From Campylobacter concisus (lineage in GTDB: Bacteria; Campylobacterota; Campylobacteria; Campylobacterales; Campylobacteraceae), in the NCBI RefSeq assembly GCF_002913225.1, contig NZ_PPAW01000015.1, positions 124,001 through 188,000 on the forward strand: a stretch of DNA of 64,000 nucleotides, read 5' to 3'. The position numbers were made by a program, and so were the translations under genes. The notes below the pieces were generated by a model that saw only the letters and a program-made list of their open reading frames with translations, was not told the origin of the DNA and did not search any database. Position 1 is the stretch's first letter. The number at the start of each line of letters is the position of its first letter. Shown here piece after piece: positions 42,944-55,614 of the stretch.

Positions 42944-45220
42944 ATGAAAGAAGGCAAAGTCATCTGTCCTTATTGCGGGACAGGCTGTCAAGTAACCTTG
43001 CACGTGGAAAACAACGTCGTTCGTGCCGCTACTGGCGTCGAAGACAATCCAGTCAATCAAGGAAATTTATGTTTAAAGGGCTTTTATGGCTGGGACTACG
43101 TTGCAAGTCCAGACAGACTTACAAAGCCGCTTATTAGAAAGAAAAACGGAGTCTTTTCAAAGGATGGTGAATTTGAAGAAGCTAGCTGGGACGAGGCGCT
43201 TGATCTTGTCGTAGAAAAGATGAAAGAGGCAAAAGAGAAATACGGCCCTGACTCACTAGCAGGAAACTTCTCAGCACGCTGTACGCTTGAGGACAACTAC
43301 GTCGCTCAAAAGCTAATGCGTGCAGTCATAGGCACAAATAACGTCGATCACTGCGCTAGAATTTGACACGCTCCGACAGTAGCAGGACTTGCTAAAACAA
43401 TCGGAAACGGAGCTGCCACAAATAGCTTTACAGAGATCGGAGTTTATAGTAACTGTATATTAATGATAGGCTCAAACCCAGAAAATGGCCACCCAATAGC
43501 AGCTATGCACATCCAAAGAGCGCTAAACCGCGGCGCAAAACTGATCGTTATCGACCCTATCAAGACCGAGTTTGCAAGTAGAGCCGACATCCATTTGCAG
43601 CTAGAGCCTGAGCACAACATCCCAGTTATCAACGCACTTCTTTACACTATCATCGAAGAAGGCCTTGTAAATGAAGAATTTGTAAGAGATCACACAATAG
43701 GCATCGAGTACGTTAAAGAAGCCGTAAAAGACTATGCCCCAGAGGTTGTAGCGAAATACACAAGGCTAAATCCAGAGGATATCAGAGCAGCTGCTAGAAT
43801 GTATGCCACCACAAAACCAGCCGTCATCACTCACGGCATGGGCGTAACTCACTTCAACCACGGCGTTGGCGGAGTTTGTGACGTATCAAATTTATTTTTG
43901 ATCACTGGTAATATCTGCGAGCTTGGCACAGGCGACTTGCCACTTAGAGGTCAAGAGAACGTTCAAGGCTGCTGCGACATGGGTGTTTTACCAAATATCT
44001 TCCCAAATCTTGGCTCAGTCACCGACCCAGAGCAAAGAGCTTGGTTTGAGAAAATGTGGCACCTAGAACCTGGATTTTTAAACTCAAAGATAGGCATCCA
44101 TAAAACTGAAGTGCCTGATGCGATCCTTGATGGCAGAGTGCATTTTTTCTGGACTATCGGCGAAAACCCAGTCATCTCTGAGCCAAATACAAACCACTTC
44201 TTAAAAGGCATCGCAAATGTCGATTTCTACGTGGTTCAAGACCTATTTTTAACTGAAACATCACTAAAAGCTGACGTCGTTCTCCCTGGCGTGGCAAGCA
44301 GCGAAAAAGAGGGTCTTTACACAAATGCAGAGCGCCGTGTCCAACACAACGAAGCGGTTATCACACCTCCAGGCGATGCTAGACAAGACTGGTGGATCGT
44401 TTGTGAGATCGCACGCCGTTTGGGCGCAACTGAGGGTTTTAATTTTAGCTCACCAGAAGAAATTTGGGAAGAAGTTAGAAAATGCGACCCTAGACGCTAC
44501 GGCGGCATGAGCTATTATAGACTTAAAAAATATCACGGACTTCACTGGCCATGCCCAACTGAAGATGATATGGGCGGTCAGAGCCTCTATCTTGATAAGA
44601 AATTCTTTACACCTGATGGCAAAGGCCGCTTTGTGCCTTGCTTATTTGTGGATAAGGCTGATGAGATCGAGAGCGCAAAACTTGAGTTTGCTAAGAAGAT
44701 GAATATGTCACCAGAGTATCCTATCATGGCTGGTTCAGTCGATGAGAAGACTGACGCTGAGTATCCGATACAGCTTTTAACTACAAGAAAGGTTTATCAA
44801 TACACCGTTGGCACCATGACAAGACGCTCACGCGCCATCGAAGAGGGCGGAGATAGCATCGGACCTATCGCTGAGATGAGCCCAGCGCTTGCAGAAAGAT
44901 ACGGGCTAAAACAAGGCGACTTCATCAAAGCTTGGAGTAGATACGGCTACATCGTCGTAAAAACTGAAGTGACTGACATCGTGCCTGATGGCATCATCCA
45001 GATGACCTTCCACTACTGGGAGAGCTCTTGCAACGAGCTAACAAGCAGCGGTTGGGACTACATCAGCAAGACTCCGACATTTAAAGCAGCTATCCAGATC
45101 AAAAAGATCGATGAAGAGGAATTTTTACGAGTTCGCGAGCTAAAACGCGAGAAATTCCAAACTTCTAAGATCATCTACGATGACTTCCACCACCACGGAA
45201 ACGCAGCGATAAATGAGTAA
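42944..45220 (+). CDS. fdhF: Selenocysteine-containing formate dehydrogenase, FdhF type
   Basis: The reading frame is interrupted only by a TGA at 43364-43366 (codon 141) in the context CARI-U-HAPTVAGL, the exact place of the molybdenum-binding selenocysteine 140 of E. coli FdhF. With readthrough the protein has 758 residues. It has the N-terminal [4Fe-4S] motif CPYCGTGC...NLCLKG, the molybdopterin domains and GQENVQGCCDMG, and no Tat signal, so it is cytoplasmic and not the large periplasmic FdhA. A GGAG site lies just upstream. No other fdh or hydrogenase subunit is nearby. It oxidises formate to carbon dioxide; electron acceptor unknown. Confidence 0.92.
43364..43394 (+). promoter_or_regulatory. 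Selenocysteine UGA with SECIS-like hairpin
   Basis: The in-frame TGA is followed 13 bases later by a small hairpin, TAGCA-GGACT-TGCTA (43380-43394). A bacterial SECIS has a stem-loop with a GGUCU-like loop at this spacing; the loop here starts with GG in the same place. SelB binding is inferred. Confidence 0.75.
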
Positions 45221-45252
45221 ATTTAGCGGGTAACTCCCGCTAAATTTCTTTA
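45219..45252 (+). terminator. Terminator after fdhF
   Basis: A perfect 12-bp stem AAATTTAGCGGG / CCCGCTAAATTT with a 5-base loop overlaps the stop codon and is followed by a T-run. It may also serve the convergent cmoA side. Confidence 0.8.
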
Positions 45253-45365
45253 CTATTAAATTTCATTATCCAAAAATGCTGACATTACAAAGCAAAATCT
45301 AAATTTTAAATTCACTGTTTGTGATTAAATTTTATATTTAAATACAAAAGCAGATATTTTTAAAT

Positions 45366-46070
45366 TTACTTAAACGCCAAAAAGCTCATGAAATTTCCCC
45401 ATTTAAACGTGCTCTCGACACGCTTAAAGCCAGCATTTAGGGCTAAGCTTCTATTTTCTTCTTCTGTGTATGGCACCAGCACATTTTCAAGCGCCTCTCT
45501 TTTTTGGGCGATCTCGTAGCGTGAGTAGCCTTGCGCCTGCTTGTAGTCCTCGTAAATTTCTATAACGCTTTTTGTAAGCTTCTTATCATCAAAAATGATC
45601 TTTTCACTAAACAAAAAAACTCCATTTTCATTTAGTCCGTTATAAATTTTTTGCACCAAATTTGCTCTTTTTGGCGGTCTGATAAACTGTAAAGTATAGT
45701 TTGCCAAAACCGCGTCAAAGCCCTCTAGCTCGCACTCTGTGATGTCACCCAAAATAAACTCAATATCAGCCCCATAAGCTTTTGCCTTGTTTTTAGCGTT
45801 TGCTAGCATCGCCTCAGAGTTATCCACGCCACTTAGAACGAGGTCGTTTCTAAGGTTATTTAGCAAAAGCAGGCTATTTGCCGTAGAGCAGCCAAGGTCG
45901 CACACTTTTGCTGATTTTGGCAAAATTTTAGCCAGTAACTTTGCGTTTAAATTTGAGCTAACATCGTAAAATGGCACCGAGCGCGAGATCATATCATCAA
46001 AAACGCTCGCCACAAAGTCATCAAATTCAAACTGCTTGCTTATAGGTTCTTTAAAAATTTCATCTCTCAT
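45366..46070 (-). CDS. cmoA: Carboxy-SAM synthase CmoA
   Basis: The 234-residue enzyme converts SAM and prephenate to carboxy-SAM, the donor for CmoB. Motifs seen are VCDLGCSTANSLLLL (about 57-71), SGVDNSEAMLANAKNKA and NYTLQFIRPPKR. The N-terminal FDDFVASVFDDMISRSVPFY is family-typical. Its start overlaps the ribF stop by 4 bases; it ends the ten-gene minus cluster. Together with cmoB at 17671 it makes the wobble modification pathway complete in this window except for U34 hydroxylation. Confidence 0.9.
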   Translation of the reverse strand: MRDEIFKEPISKQFEFDDFVASVFDDMISRSVPFYDVSSNLNAKLLAKILPKSAKVCDLGCSTANSLLLLNNLRNDLVLSGVDNSEAMLANAKNKAKAYGADIEFILGDITECELEGFDAVLANYTLQFIRPPKRANLVQKIYNGLNENGVFLFSEKIIFDDKKLTKSVIEIYEDYKQAQGYSRYEIAQKREALENVLVPYTEEENRSLALNAGFKRVESTFKWGNFMSFLAFK

Positions 46071-46925
46071 ATACCAGCTCCATATCCGTCAAAGTATCTC
46101 ATCGTCTCTCCAAAAAAGAGATCGCACACGCCCACGCACTGCCTAGCCTCGTTTATATCGCGTTTTATCTGCTCTTTTAGCTCACTAAGATTATTAAATT
46201 TCTTATTATCGCGCAAACGTTTTATGAAGCAAACGGCGACGTGCTTTGTCACTTTTGGCGCGACTTCGTCTAAGATGTGCGTCTCGACGCTAAAATTTCC
46301 ATCCGTGCTAAGTCTGTTGCCTATAAAAGTGACCGAGCCATAGGTGTATGAGCCCATCCTCGTTCTTGTCGCATAAACGCCCTCGCGTGGCAAAAGATAG
46401 CTCTTGACGTCCAAATTTAGCGTCGCAACCAGCTCTTTTGCGCCGATGCCCTGCCCTTTTATCACGTCGCCCTCGATCGAGTACTCCCTGCCTATTAGCC
46501 TGTTTGCCTCATCGATGTTGCCTTGACGTATCAGCTCTCTGATGGATGAGCTATGCACGCCCATGCCGTCATAACAAACCTCATCAACGACGACTACCTC
46601 GCCATCAAAAATTCTTTTCAGATCGTGCTTGTCCCACGCTCTATTTCTGCCAAATCTAAAATCAAACCCAACAACGATCTTTTTTAAATTTTTAAAATCC
46701 CGCTTTAAAAGTGCTATAAATTCCTCACCGCTAAGCCCTTTTATACTCTCAAAATCATACAAGAAGCAAGGATAGTTTGAGTACTCGGCTCGCTTTAACT
46801 TTGGCGTGATGTTGGCCTTATTTTTATCGATGACAACAAGTCCGCCAAACTCGCCAAGCTGCTTTATAAGCTGCTTGTGCCCCCTATGCACGCCGTCAAA
46901 GTGCCCGATCGCAACGGCAGTGATG

Positions 46926-49602
<2,677 letters not shown>

Positions 49603-49613
49603 TTAAACATACT

Positions 49614-50474
49614 TTATAAATGATCCAAATTTAACTCTCTCGCGTCACATAAATGGACATTTTTATAGACCTTTGCTATCTCGTCTCTAGCTCTCATCAG
49701 CGCAAAGCCAAGCAAATTTTGCCCTCGCCACTTCATAGGATTTTGCGCATTTTCATCGCTTGCGCCCAAGCCTATGCCCCAAATTTTATCAACTGGGCTT
49801 GCTTCGACTAAAATTTTGCTCCCAGTTTGAAGTAAAAATTCACGCAAATGGGCATTTTGGCTAAATTTTAGATAGCTCGCATTTAGCACGACGCTAAATT
49901 TGACCTCGTCCCAGACCTTAGCGTCAAAGCCTCGCACCTGCCTACCAAGCGCCTTCATCTGCGCTGGATCTTTGGCGGATAAAATTTGCTCAAAAGCCTC
50001 GTCATCGCCAAAACACTCAGCCTTTTTAGCCATCATATATTGCTCGGCGCAAAGGTATCTAGTTTCATCTTCCCAAAAACTAGAACCGTACCACTGACTT
50101 AGACAGCTTGCGCTTAAATTTGCGCTCTTTTGATGACCCCAAAAAAATAGAAATTTATCCGACTTACCTGCGTTATGGCGCTTCTTAAGCCACTTTAACT
50201 CATATCTAGGCTCACGCTCCCAAAGGTCGGTGACAAATTCATTGTTGATAAAAAGCGTGCTTTCATCAGAGCCTAGTCTCTCATCCCAGTAGCCACGCCA
50301 CGTCGCAGGCTCAGCAAAGAGCTGCTGATACTCGCTACGTTCATCTTGGCTTAGCGTTTTAAGCCAGTCGTTAAATTTAAACTTATAATCCTCGCCAGCG
50401 CCCATCCTCCAGCCGATGGAAAATGGATCAATCTGGGGAAATTTGATCCAAGGCGGTGGAAGTAAATTTTTCAT
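49614..50474 (-). CDS. NADAR (YbiA-like) domain protein with N-terminal extension
   Basis: The C-terminal two thirds (about 105-275) is a NADAR domain: FFWGHQKS, the aromatic/acidic pocket AEQYMMAKKAECFGD, KALGRQVRGFDAKVWD, KILVEASPVDKIWGIG and NLLGFALMRARDE. The N-terminal 100 residues (PWIKFPQIDPFSIGWRMG..., GYWDERLG) form an extra domain seen in a subset of family members. NADAR proteins handle ADP-ribose-linked compounds: YbiA in riboflavin metabolism, others as ADP-ribose hydrolases acting on guanine-modified DNA or RNA. Location is among ligA and folP; role here unknown. Confidence 0.85.
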   Translation of the reverse strand: MKNLLPPPWIKFPQIDPFSIGWRMGAGEDYKFKFNDWLKTLSQDERSEYQQLFAEPATWRGYWDERLGSDESTLFINNEFVTDLWEREPRYELKWLKKRHNAGKSDKFLFFWGHQKSANLSASCLSQWYGSSFWEDETRYLCAEQYMMAKKAECFGDDEAFEQILSAKDPAQMKALGRQVRGFDAKVWDEVKFSVVLNASYLKFSQNAHLREFLLQTGSKILVEASPVDKIWGIGLGASDENAQNPMKWRGQNLLGFALMRARDEIAKVYKNVHLCDARELNLDHL

Positions 50475-50498
50475 CTAGCCTCTTTTTAGCCAAGCGCC

Positions 50499-51638
50499 CT
50501 ACCAAAGCGTGGCTTGGCTCATCGCCTCGTGCATATCAAAAAGCTGCTTGTGCTCTGCCACGTCGTGCGTTCTAATGATCTGCGCACCGTTTTCAAAGGC
50601 TTTTAGGTGCAGATAAAGTGAGCCTGGCAGGCGGTCCTTGACCTCGCTTTTATAATAGTGATTTATCACTGATTTGCGGCTAGCGCCAACAAGTAGCGGG
50701 CCGTCAAATTTCAAAAAATGCTCCAAATGCTTAATAAGCAGCAAATTTTGCTCAGCCGTCTTGCCAAAGCCAATGCCTACATCAAGCACTATCTTTTTAG
50801 CGCCAAGCTCCCTTGCAAGGGCTATCTTTTGCTCGAAAAAATCAGTTATTTCGCCAATTAAGTCGTTATACTTTGGCGCGATCTGCATGGTGACAGGATC
50901 ACCTTGCATGTGCATCATGCAAAACTGCGCGTCGTATCTTGCAGCAAGTGTGGCAAGAGAGGCATTTGCTGTGATGTCATTTATCATCTTAAAGCCGTGA
51001 TTTAGCGCAAATTCTAAGCAATAAGGATCAAAGCTATCAAGGCTAAATTTTGCCTTTTCGTGTAAATTTAGCCTGTAAATTTCCTCCACAATATCTTTTA
51101 TGCGCCTAAATTCCTCCTTGCTACCGCAATACTCGCTCCCTGGCCTTGAGCTAACGCCTCCAAGATCGATATAGTCTGCGCCTGCTTCGATCATGGCTTC
51201 GATTTTTGCTATGCCATTTTGTGTATTTATGCGGCTTTGCTCGTTAAAACTATCTGAATTTATATTTGCAACGCCCATTATAAAAGGCTTTGCTGGCTTT
51301 GTAAATTTAGTCTCTAAAAAGGTGGCGAGCTTTTTAAGTCCAAAGTCTTGCAGCTTCTCTTTTTTAGCTAACTGCCTAAGCTGCGCGTTTGTCGCCATTA
51401 GTAAGGCTTTGTTTAGGCTCTCGCGCCCTAAAATAGTATCTTTGTGTGTCACCAGCTCAGCCCCAACGCTTAGAGCGTCTTGTTTTAGGATATTTGCCGC
51501 TGGGGTCTTTATCTCGTCAATGAAGATAAAATTTATCTCGCTCTTTTCGTGCATGAGCTTCGCACCAGCAGGGCTTGGCGAGACAGCCTTGCAAATTTGA
51601 TCAAAGTCGCTTTTGTTATTTATCTTATAAAATTTCAA
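50499..51638 (-). CDS. folP: Dihydropteroate synthase with N-terminal extension
   Basis: The 379-residue protein joins pterin pyrophosphate and p-aminobenzoate in folate synthesis; it is the sulphonamide target. The TIM-barrel motifs are IMGVANINSDSF (about 119-130), DYIDLGGVSSRPGSEY, LDVGIGFGKTAEQN and LVGASRKSVINH. About 115 extra N-terminal residues precede the catalytic domain, as in Helicobacter/Campylobacter homologues. Its start overlaps holB by 4 bases. Confidence 0.93.
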   Translation of the reverse strand: MKFYKINNKSDFDQICKAVSPSPAGAKLMHEKSEINFIFIDEIKTPAANILKQDALSVGAELVTHKDTILGRESLNKALLMATNAQLRQLAKKEKLQDFGLKKLATFLETKFTKPAKPFIMGVANINSDSFNEQSRINTQNGIAKIEAMIEAGADYIDLGGVSSRPGSEYCGSKEEFRRIKDIVEEIYRLNLHEKAKFSLDSFDPYCLEFALNHGFKMINDITANASLATLAARYDAQFCMMHMQGDPVTMQIAPKYNDLIGEITDFFEQKIALARELGAKKIVLDVGIGFGKTAEQNLLLIKHLEHFLKFDGPLLVGASRKSVINHYYKSEVKDRLPGSLYLHLKAFENGAQIIRTHDVAEHKQLFDMHEAMSQATLW

Positions 51639-52255
51639 CGTCGTCCTTTCTCAAAGATAGTAAGCAAAAGTGGCGTTAAGACGGCGTGAGACTTGGCGTT
51701 TAGATCGGCAAGCTTGATGAGTGAGAAAAAATACTCCATCTCCTCGCCGCTAAATTTATACCCGCTATCAACCGCCTTTGTCACGATGGCTCCGACAAGC
51801 TCTTTTAGCTCGTTTTTGCCAAATTTTTGCGCCTGCTCCTCTGCTATCTTTTGGTCGATAAAGCTTGTTAGCTCTTTTAGGCTAAGGGCTTTTAAATTTA
51901 GCTCCACACTCATTTTTGGCTTTTTGGTGAGCTTATTTTCTATGAGCATCCTTGATCTTATCGTTGGTAGAAGTAAATTTTTACTCTGCGTTACTATTAT
52001 AAATTTGATATTTCTTGGGGGCTCTTCGATGATCTTTAAAAGTGCGTTTTGAGCCTCGGTGCGAAAAGACTTCGCCTCTATGACTAAAATTTTTTCATCT
52101 TTTTCGGCGATGTAGGCTTCTGCGATAACCTCTTTTGCATTTTCAAGCAAAAAATCATCGCTTATAAAAAATCTTAAGTTATTTACGCCAAACTCGGCTT
52201 CAAGCTTGGCTTTTAAATTTTCAAAATCGCTTGTTATGACGATTTTATTAAGCAT
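51635..52255 (-). CDS. holB: DNA polymerase III delta' subunit (short form)
   Basis: The 206-residue protein matches the short epsilonproteobacterial delta' subunit of the clamp loader: VIEAKSFRTEAQNALLKIIE, EPPRNIKFIIVTQSKNLLLP and TIRSRM (sensor-like SRC/SRM motif). There is no Walker A motif, as expected for delta'. It follows hobA directly with no gap, and folP overlaps its end, the same order as in H. pylori (hobA, holB, folP) from memory. Confidence 0.88.
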   Translation of the reverse strand: MLNKIVITSDFENLKAKLEAEFGVNNLRFFISDDFLLENAKEVIAEAYIAEKDEKILVIEAKSFRTEAQNALLKIIEEPPRNIKFIIVTQSKNLLLPTIRSRMLIENKLTKKPKMSVELNLKALSLKELTSFIDQKIAEEQAQKFGKNELKELVGAIVTKAVDSGYKFSGEEMEYFFSLIKLADLNAKSHAVLTPLLLTIFEKGRR

Positions 52256-52795
52256 TTAGAGTATCACCTTTGCAAAGAGCACGGCGTCTATGCTCTTGTC
52301 AAAAAGTTTATATAAATTTAGAAGTTTGATGTCTAAGTTTTCATCGCTCGAGCTTAGCGTGAAGCTGTTTTGCGCCTGCTCATCAAAGAGCCACATATAG
52401 CTGTTTTCATCAGTCTTAGCTAAATTTGCACGCTTGTCTATGCTTTTGCCGATGTAAAAAAAGATGTAGCCATTTGGAAAGGCAAGACTTAGCATATCTT
52501 TTAAAAGCTGTTTTTGCTCGTTCGTCTCGACGCTGTCAAAGGCTGGATAGAGCGATCTTAGGCTAAAAAATGGCAAAAATGGACGCTCGCTTTTTGTGCG
52601 GTTGATATTTCTTAAAAGATAGTTTTCAAACCACTCTCGCTCATCGTCGCAGATGACTATAAAAGCCTTGCTATCAAGCAAAAATTTAAGCCTAGATGCA
52701 AGCAAAGGCGTCCATTCGACGCGCTTCTCCTCCATCCAGCTCATATATCTTTCGCTTCTTATAGTCTCAAGCGTCCATTGGATAAAATCTTGCAT
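52256..52795 (-). CDS. hobA: DnaA-binding replication initiation protein HobA
   Basis: This 179-residue protein matches HobA, an epsilonproteobacterial DnaA-binding tetramer that promotes origin assembly. N-terminal MQDFIQWTLETIRSERYMSW, WTPLLASRLKFLLDSKAFIV and SERPFLPFFSLRSLYPAFD are characteristic. The length is as in H. pylori (180). Its ATG overlaps the lysC stop (TAATG), tying replication initiation genes to an amino-acid gene. Confidence 0.92.
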   Translation of the reverse strand: MQDFIQWTLETIRSERYMSWMEEKRVEWTPLLASRLKFLLDSKAFIVICDDEREWFENYLLRNINRTKSERPFLPFFSLRSLYPAFDSVETNEQKQLLKDMLSLAFPNGYIFFYIGKSIDKRANLAKTDENSYMWLFDEQAQNSFTLSSSDENLDIKLLNLYKLFDKSIDAVLFAKVIL

Positions 52796-53994
52796 TATTT
52801 ATCTAACTTATACGCATCGTGAAGTACGCGAACTGCGAGCTCGCCATATTTTTGATCGACGATCATTGAAATTTTTATCTCGCTTGTTGAGATCATCTGG
52901 ATATTTATCCCCTCTTTTGCAAGCGTCTCAAATGCTAGACATGCTACGCCGCTGTGGCTCTTCATGCCTACGCCGATAACCGAGACTTTCACGATCGCAT
53001 CGTCATACTCGACATGTTTTGCAGCTGAGAGCTTTTGCATAGTCTCTTTTGCTAGGTCAAGCTCGTTTTGTGGCACTGTAAAGCCTAAATTTGTCGTGCC
53101 GTCGTGTCCTACGTTTTGGATGATCATATCTACATTTATATTTTGATGAGCTAGAGCTGTGAAAATTTCAGCTGCGATGCCAGGCTTATCGACTACGCCT
53201 CTTAAAGTTACTCTTGCTTGATTTTTATCTAATGCTATACCGCTTACTAAAACCGCTTCCATATTATCTTCCTTTGCTATTAATGTACCTTCGTTGTGGT
53301 TAAAACTGCTTCTTGTGATTAGTTTGACATTTAGTTTTTTTGCTAGCTCGACTGAGCGATTTTGAAGCACTTTTGCCCCAGCAGAGGCAAGCTCAAGCAT
53401 CTCGTCATAGCTTATCTTTTCTAGTTTTTTTGCCTTTTTTTCTATCCTTGGATCAGTCGTATAAACGCCATCAACGTCGGTAAAAATTTCACACAGATCA
53501 GCTTCAAGCGCCCCAGCTAATGCAACTGCACTAAGGTCACTTCCGCCTCTACCTAGTGTAGTGATATCGCCTTTGTCATCTATGCCTTGAAAGCCTGCTA
53601 CGACGACGATCCTGCCAGCTTTTAGCTCAGCTTTTAGCCTAGTGGTATCTATCGTTTCTATCCTAGCTTTTGTATGCACATCATCAGTCATTATCCCAGC
53701 CATTGCGCCAGTTAGTCCTACGCATGCATAGCCTTTTGCATTAAGCGCAATCGTCAAAAGCGCGGTGGTTACTTGCTCCCCAGAGCTTAAAAGCATATCA
53801 GTAGCAACGCCGTCTGGGTGCTTTGAGAAATACTCACTATATTCAACCAATTGATTTGTAACTCCACTCATCGCAGAAACTACGACCACAACGTCAGCGC
53901 CGCTGTTTTTAGTCTCTATGACCCTGTTTGCCACAGCTTCGATGCGCTCAAGCGTGCCTACGCTAGTTCCGCCAAATTTTTGAACGATTAACAT
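52795..53994 (-). CDS. lysC: Aspartate kinase
   Basis: The 399-residue enzyme phosphorylates aspartate at the head of the lysine, threonine, methionine and diaminopimelate pathways. The kinase core starts VQKFGGTSVGTLERIE and has VVVSAMSGVTNQL, GFQGIDDKGDITTLGRGGSD; two ACT regulatory domains occupy the C-terminal third (VTLRGVVDKPGIAAEIF, VSVIGVGMKSHSGVAC), so feedback control is likely. I use the ATG at 53994, overlapping the rppH stop, rather than the TTG one codon earlier. Confidence 0.95.
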   Translation of the reverse strand: MLIVQKFGGTSVGTLERIEAVANRVIETKNSGADVVVVVSAMSGVTNQLVEYSEYFSKHPDGVATDMLLSSGEQVTTALLTIALNAKGYACVGLTGAMAGIMTDDVHTKARIETIDTTRLKAELKAGRIVVVAGFQGIDDKGDITTLGRGGSDLSAVALAGALEADLCEIFTDVDGVYTTDPRIEKKAKKLEKISYDEMLELASAGAKVLQNRSVELAKKLNVKLITRSSFNHNEGTLIAKEDNMEAVLVSGIALDKNQARVTLRGVVDKPGIAAEIFTALAHQNINVDMIIQNVGHDGTTNLGFTVPQNELDLAKETMQKLSAAKHVEYDDAIVKVSVIGVGMKSHSGVACLAFETLAKEGINIQMISTSEIKISMIVDQKYGELAVRVLHDAYKLDK

Positions 53995-54458
53995 CAAAAA
54001 TATCCTTTCTCTTTAAAATAACTCAAAACTTTGTCATAAATAGGCTTTTTGAAGTGGTTTATCCCCTCTAAAGCCTTGTTGATATCTACAAATTTATACT
54101 CGCTAAACTCTGGATGCTCGGTCTTTAAATTTATGCTAGCACCATTTTTTAGCCTAACCAAAAAGTACTTTTGCGTCTGCCCATCAAATGGATAAAATCT
54201 CTTTGACGCATTTGCTGGAAAGTCGTAGCTAAGCCAATCAGGATACTCTTCTAAGAAGTCAAATTTATCAGTTCCGATCTCCTCTTTAAGCTCCCTTTTT
54301 AGTGCCTGCTTTGGACTTTCGCCTTCGTCTATGCCACCTTGAGGAAACTGCCAGATATCGTCCATATCAACCCTTTTTGCGACTAAAATTTCGCATTTAA
54401 AAGGGTAAGCACTAGACAAAATGACAGCTGCTACATTTGGTCTATATTTTTTTTGCAT
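53994..54458 (-). CDS. rppH: RNA pyrophosphohydrolase (Nudix family)
   Basis: The 154-residue protein has a complete Nudix box (starts GGIDEGESPKQALKRE, ends LKEEIG) preceded by MDDIWQFPQGG, a signature of RppH/NudH enzymes that remove pyrophosphate from mRNA 5' ends or cleave dinucleoside polyphosphates. KRFYPFDGQTQKYFLVRL also matches. It is the first gene of the ten-gene minus cluster. Confidence 0.9.
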   Translation of the reverse strand: MQKKYRPNVAAVILSSAYPFKCEILVAKRVDMDDIWQFPQGGIDEGESPKQALKRELKEEIGTDKFDFLEEYPDWLSYDFPANASKRFYPFDGQTQKYFLVRLKNGASINLKTEHPEFSEYKFVDINKALEGINHFKKPIYDKVLSYFKEKGYF

Positions 54459-54521
54459 GTCTTTTCCAAAAAATTTATTTGAGATGATAACGAAAAAGAG
54501 TTAAGAGATAGATAAATGAAG

Positions 54522-55613
54522 TTAGTTTTTGCGCCGTTTGTAATAAATCGTACCTCCACTAAAAAGTAGTAAAACCACACCGCATGATGCTAGACAAAAT
54601 ATAAATTTACCAAGCTCACCAAAGATATATCCAGCGTGCAAATCAAGCATAAATTTATAAATTTCAAATGACTTTGGCATGGCATTTTTTGAAATTTGCT
54701 CGCTTTTAGTATCTACTAAAAGCCTAACGCCTTCTCTCTCGCTAGCACCTTTTGGCAGGTAAAAGAGCATAAATTTGACGCCGCCGCTATTTGCTATAAA
54801 ATTTAAAGCCTCAAACTCGTCCCCAAATTTAGAGATGAAAATTTCATAAGCTTTTTTAAGGTTTGCCACCTTTTGCTCGTCGCTTAAGCTAAAGCCATTT
54901 TTGTTTGTAAAATTTGGCTTTTTAAAGACCTTTTCTTCGCCACAAATTTGATTTATAACCTTAGCAAAGCTCTCATAAGAAAAGTAAAGCCCGCTAATAC
55001 AAATCACACTTAAAACAGCGCCAAGATAGATACCCAAAAAGCCGTGTAATGAATACAAAAACGCAAATTTTATTGCCTTTAAATTTAGCTTAAAAGCATC
55101 TCCCACCCTGCTTCTAAATCTCCAAAAATATATCACCGCCCCGCTTATCAAGATAAAAAGCAACGCAAGCGTAGAGAGTGCTACTAGCTCGCTTGCAAAT
55201 TTACTCAAATTTTCATTTTTAAAAAGCGAAAGGGCTAAGTTTTTATGCAAATTTAAAACCAGCCCTATAAATTTCTCTGCGCTATTTTTGCCTGAAATTT
55301 CCCCAGTATAAGGATCTATGAAAAACGACTCAAACTCGCCATTTTCGTTAGTTCCGCTTATGACGTAAGCCTTGTTTGCCTCTGCTTTTATCTTTAGGTA
55401 GCTAAGATTAAAATTTGGCTCACTTTTGCTAAAAATTTTTAAAATTTCATCTATCTCTAAAGGCTTTTTACCAGCCACAACCTCATCTTTGCTAAAGATA
55501 TCGATTATCTCATCGTGATACGAGATGATCGCCCCGCTAATGCTAAGCACAAGAAGCGGCAAGGCAAAGATAAAAGCCAAGATAAGATGAAATTTTTTCA
55601 AAATTTTTATCAT
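54522..55613 (-). CDS. PepSY-associated membrane protein of the iron island
   Basis: This 363-residue protein has four membrane helices (about 9-32, 139-163, 187-212 and 333-357) with PepSY-type periplasmic regions between them (LSYLKIKAEANKAYVISG, FESFFIDPYTGEISGKN). It is related to siderophore-linked membrane reductases (PiuB/FsrB-like) that often follow TonB receptors and may release iron in the periplasm or membrane. It starts 1 base after the TonB receptor stop, so both are in one operon. The histidines in FHLILAF and SLHGFLG could bind haem. Confidence 0.82.
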   Translation of the reverse strand: MIKILKKFHLILAFIFALPLLVLSISGAIISYHDEIIDIFSKDEVVAGKKPLEIDEILKIFSKSEPNFNLSYLKIKAEANKAYVISGTNENGEFESFFIDPYTGEISGKNSAEKFIGLVLNLHKNLALSLFKNENLSKFASELVALSTLALLFILISGAVIYFWRFRSRVGDAFKLNLKAIKFAFLYSLHGFLGIYLGAVLSVICISGLYFSYESFAKVINQICGEEKVFKKPNFTNKNGFSLSDEQKVANLKKAYEIFISKFGDEFEALNFIANSGGVKFMLFYLPKGASEREGVRLLVDTKSEQISKNAMPKSFEIYKFMLDLHAGYIFGELGKFIFCLASCGVVLLLFSGGTIYYKRRKN

Positions 55614-55614
55614 T

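Noticed and set aside
43364-43366. A nonsense mutation splitting the formate dehydrogenase gene
   Set aside because: The TGA is in frame at the family's selenocysteine position and is followed by a SECIS-like hairpin, so it is read as selenocysteine rather than a defect.
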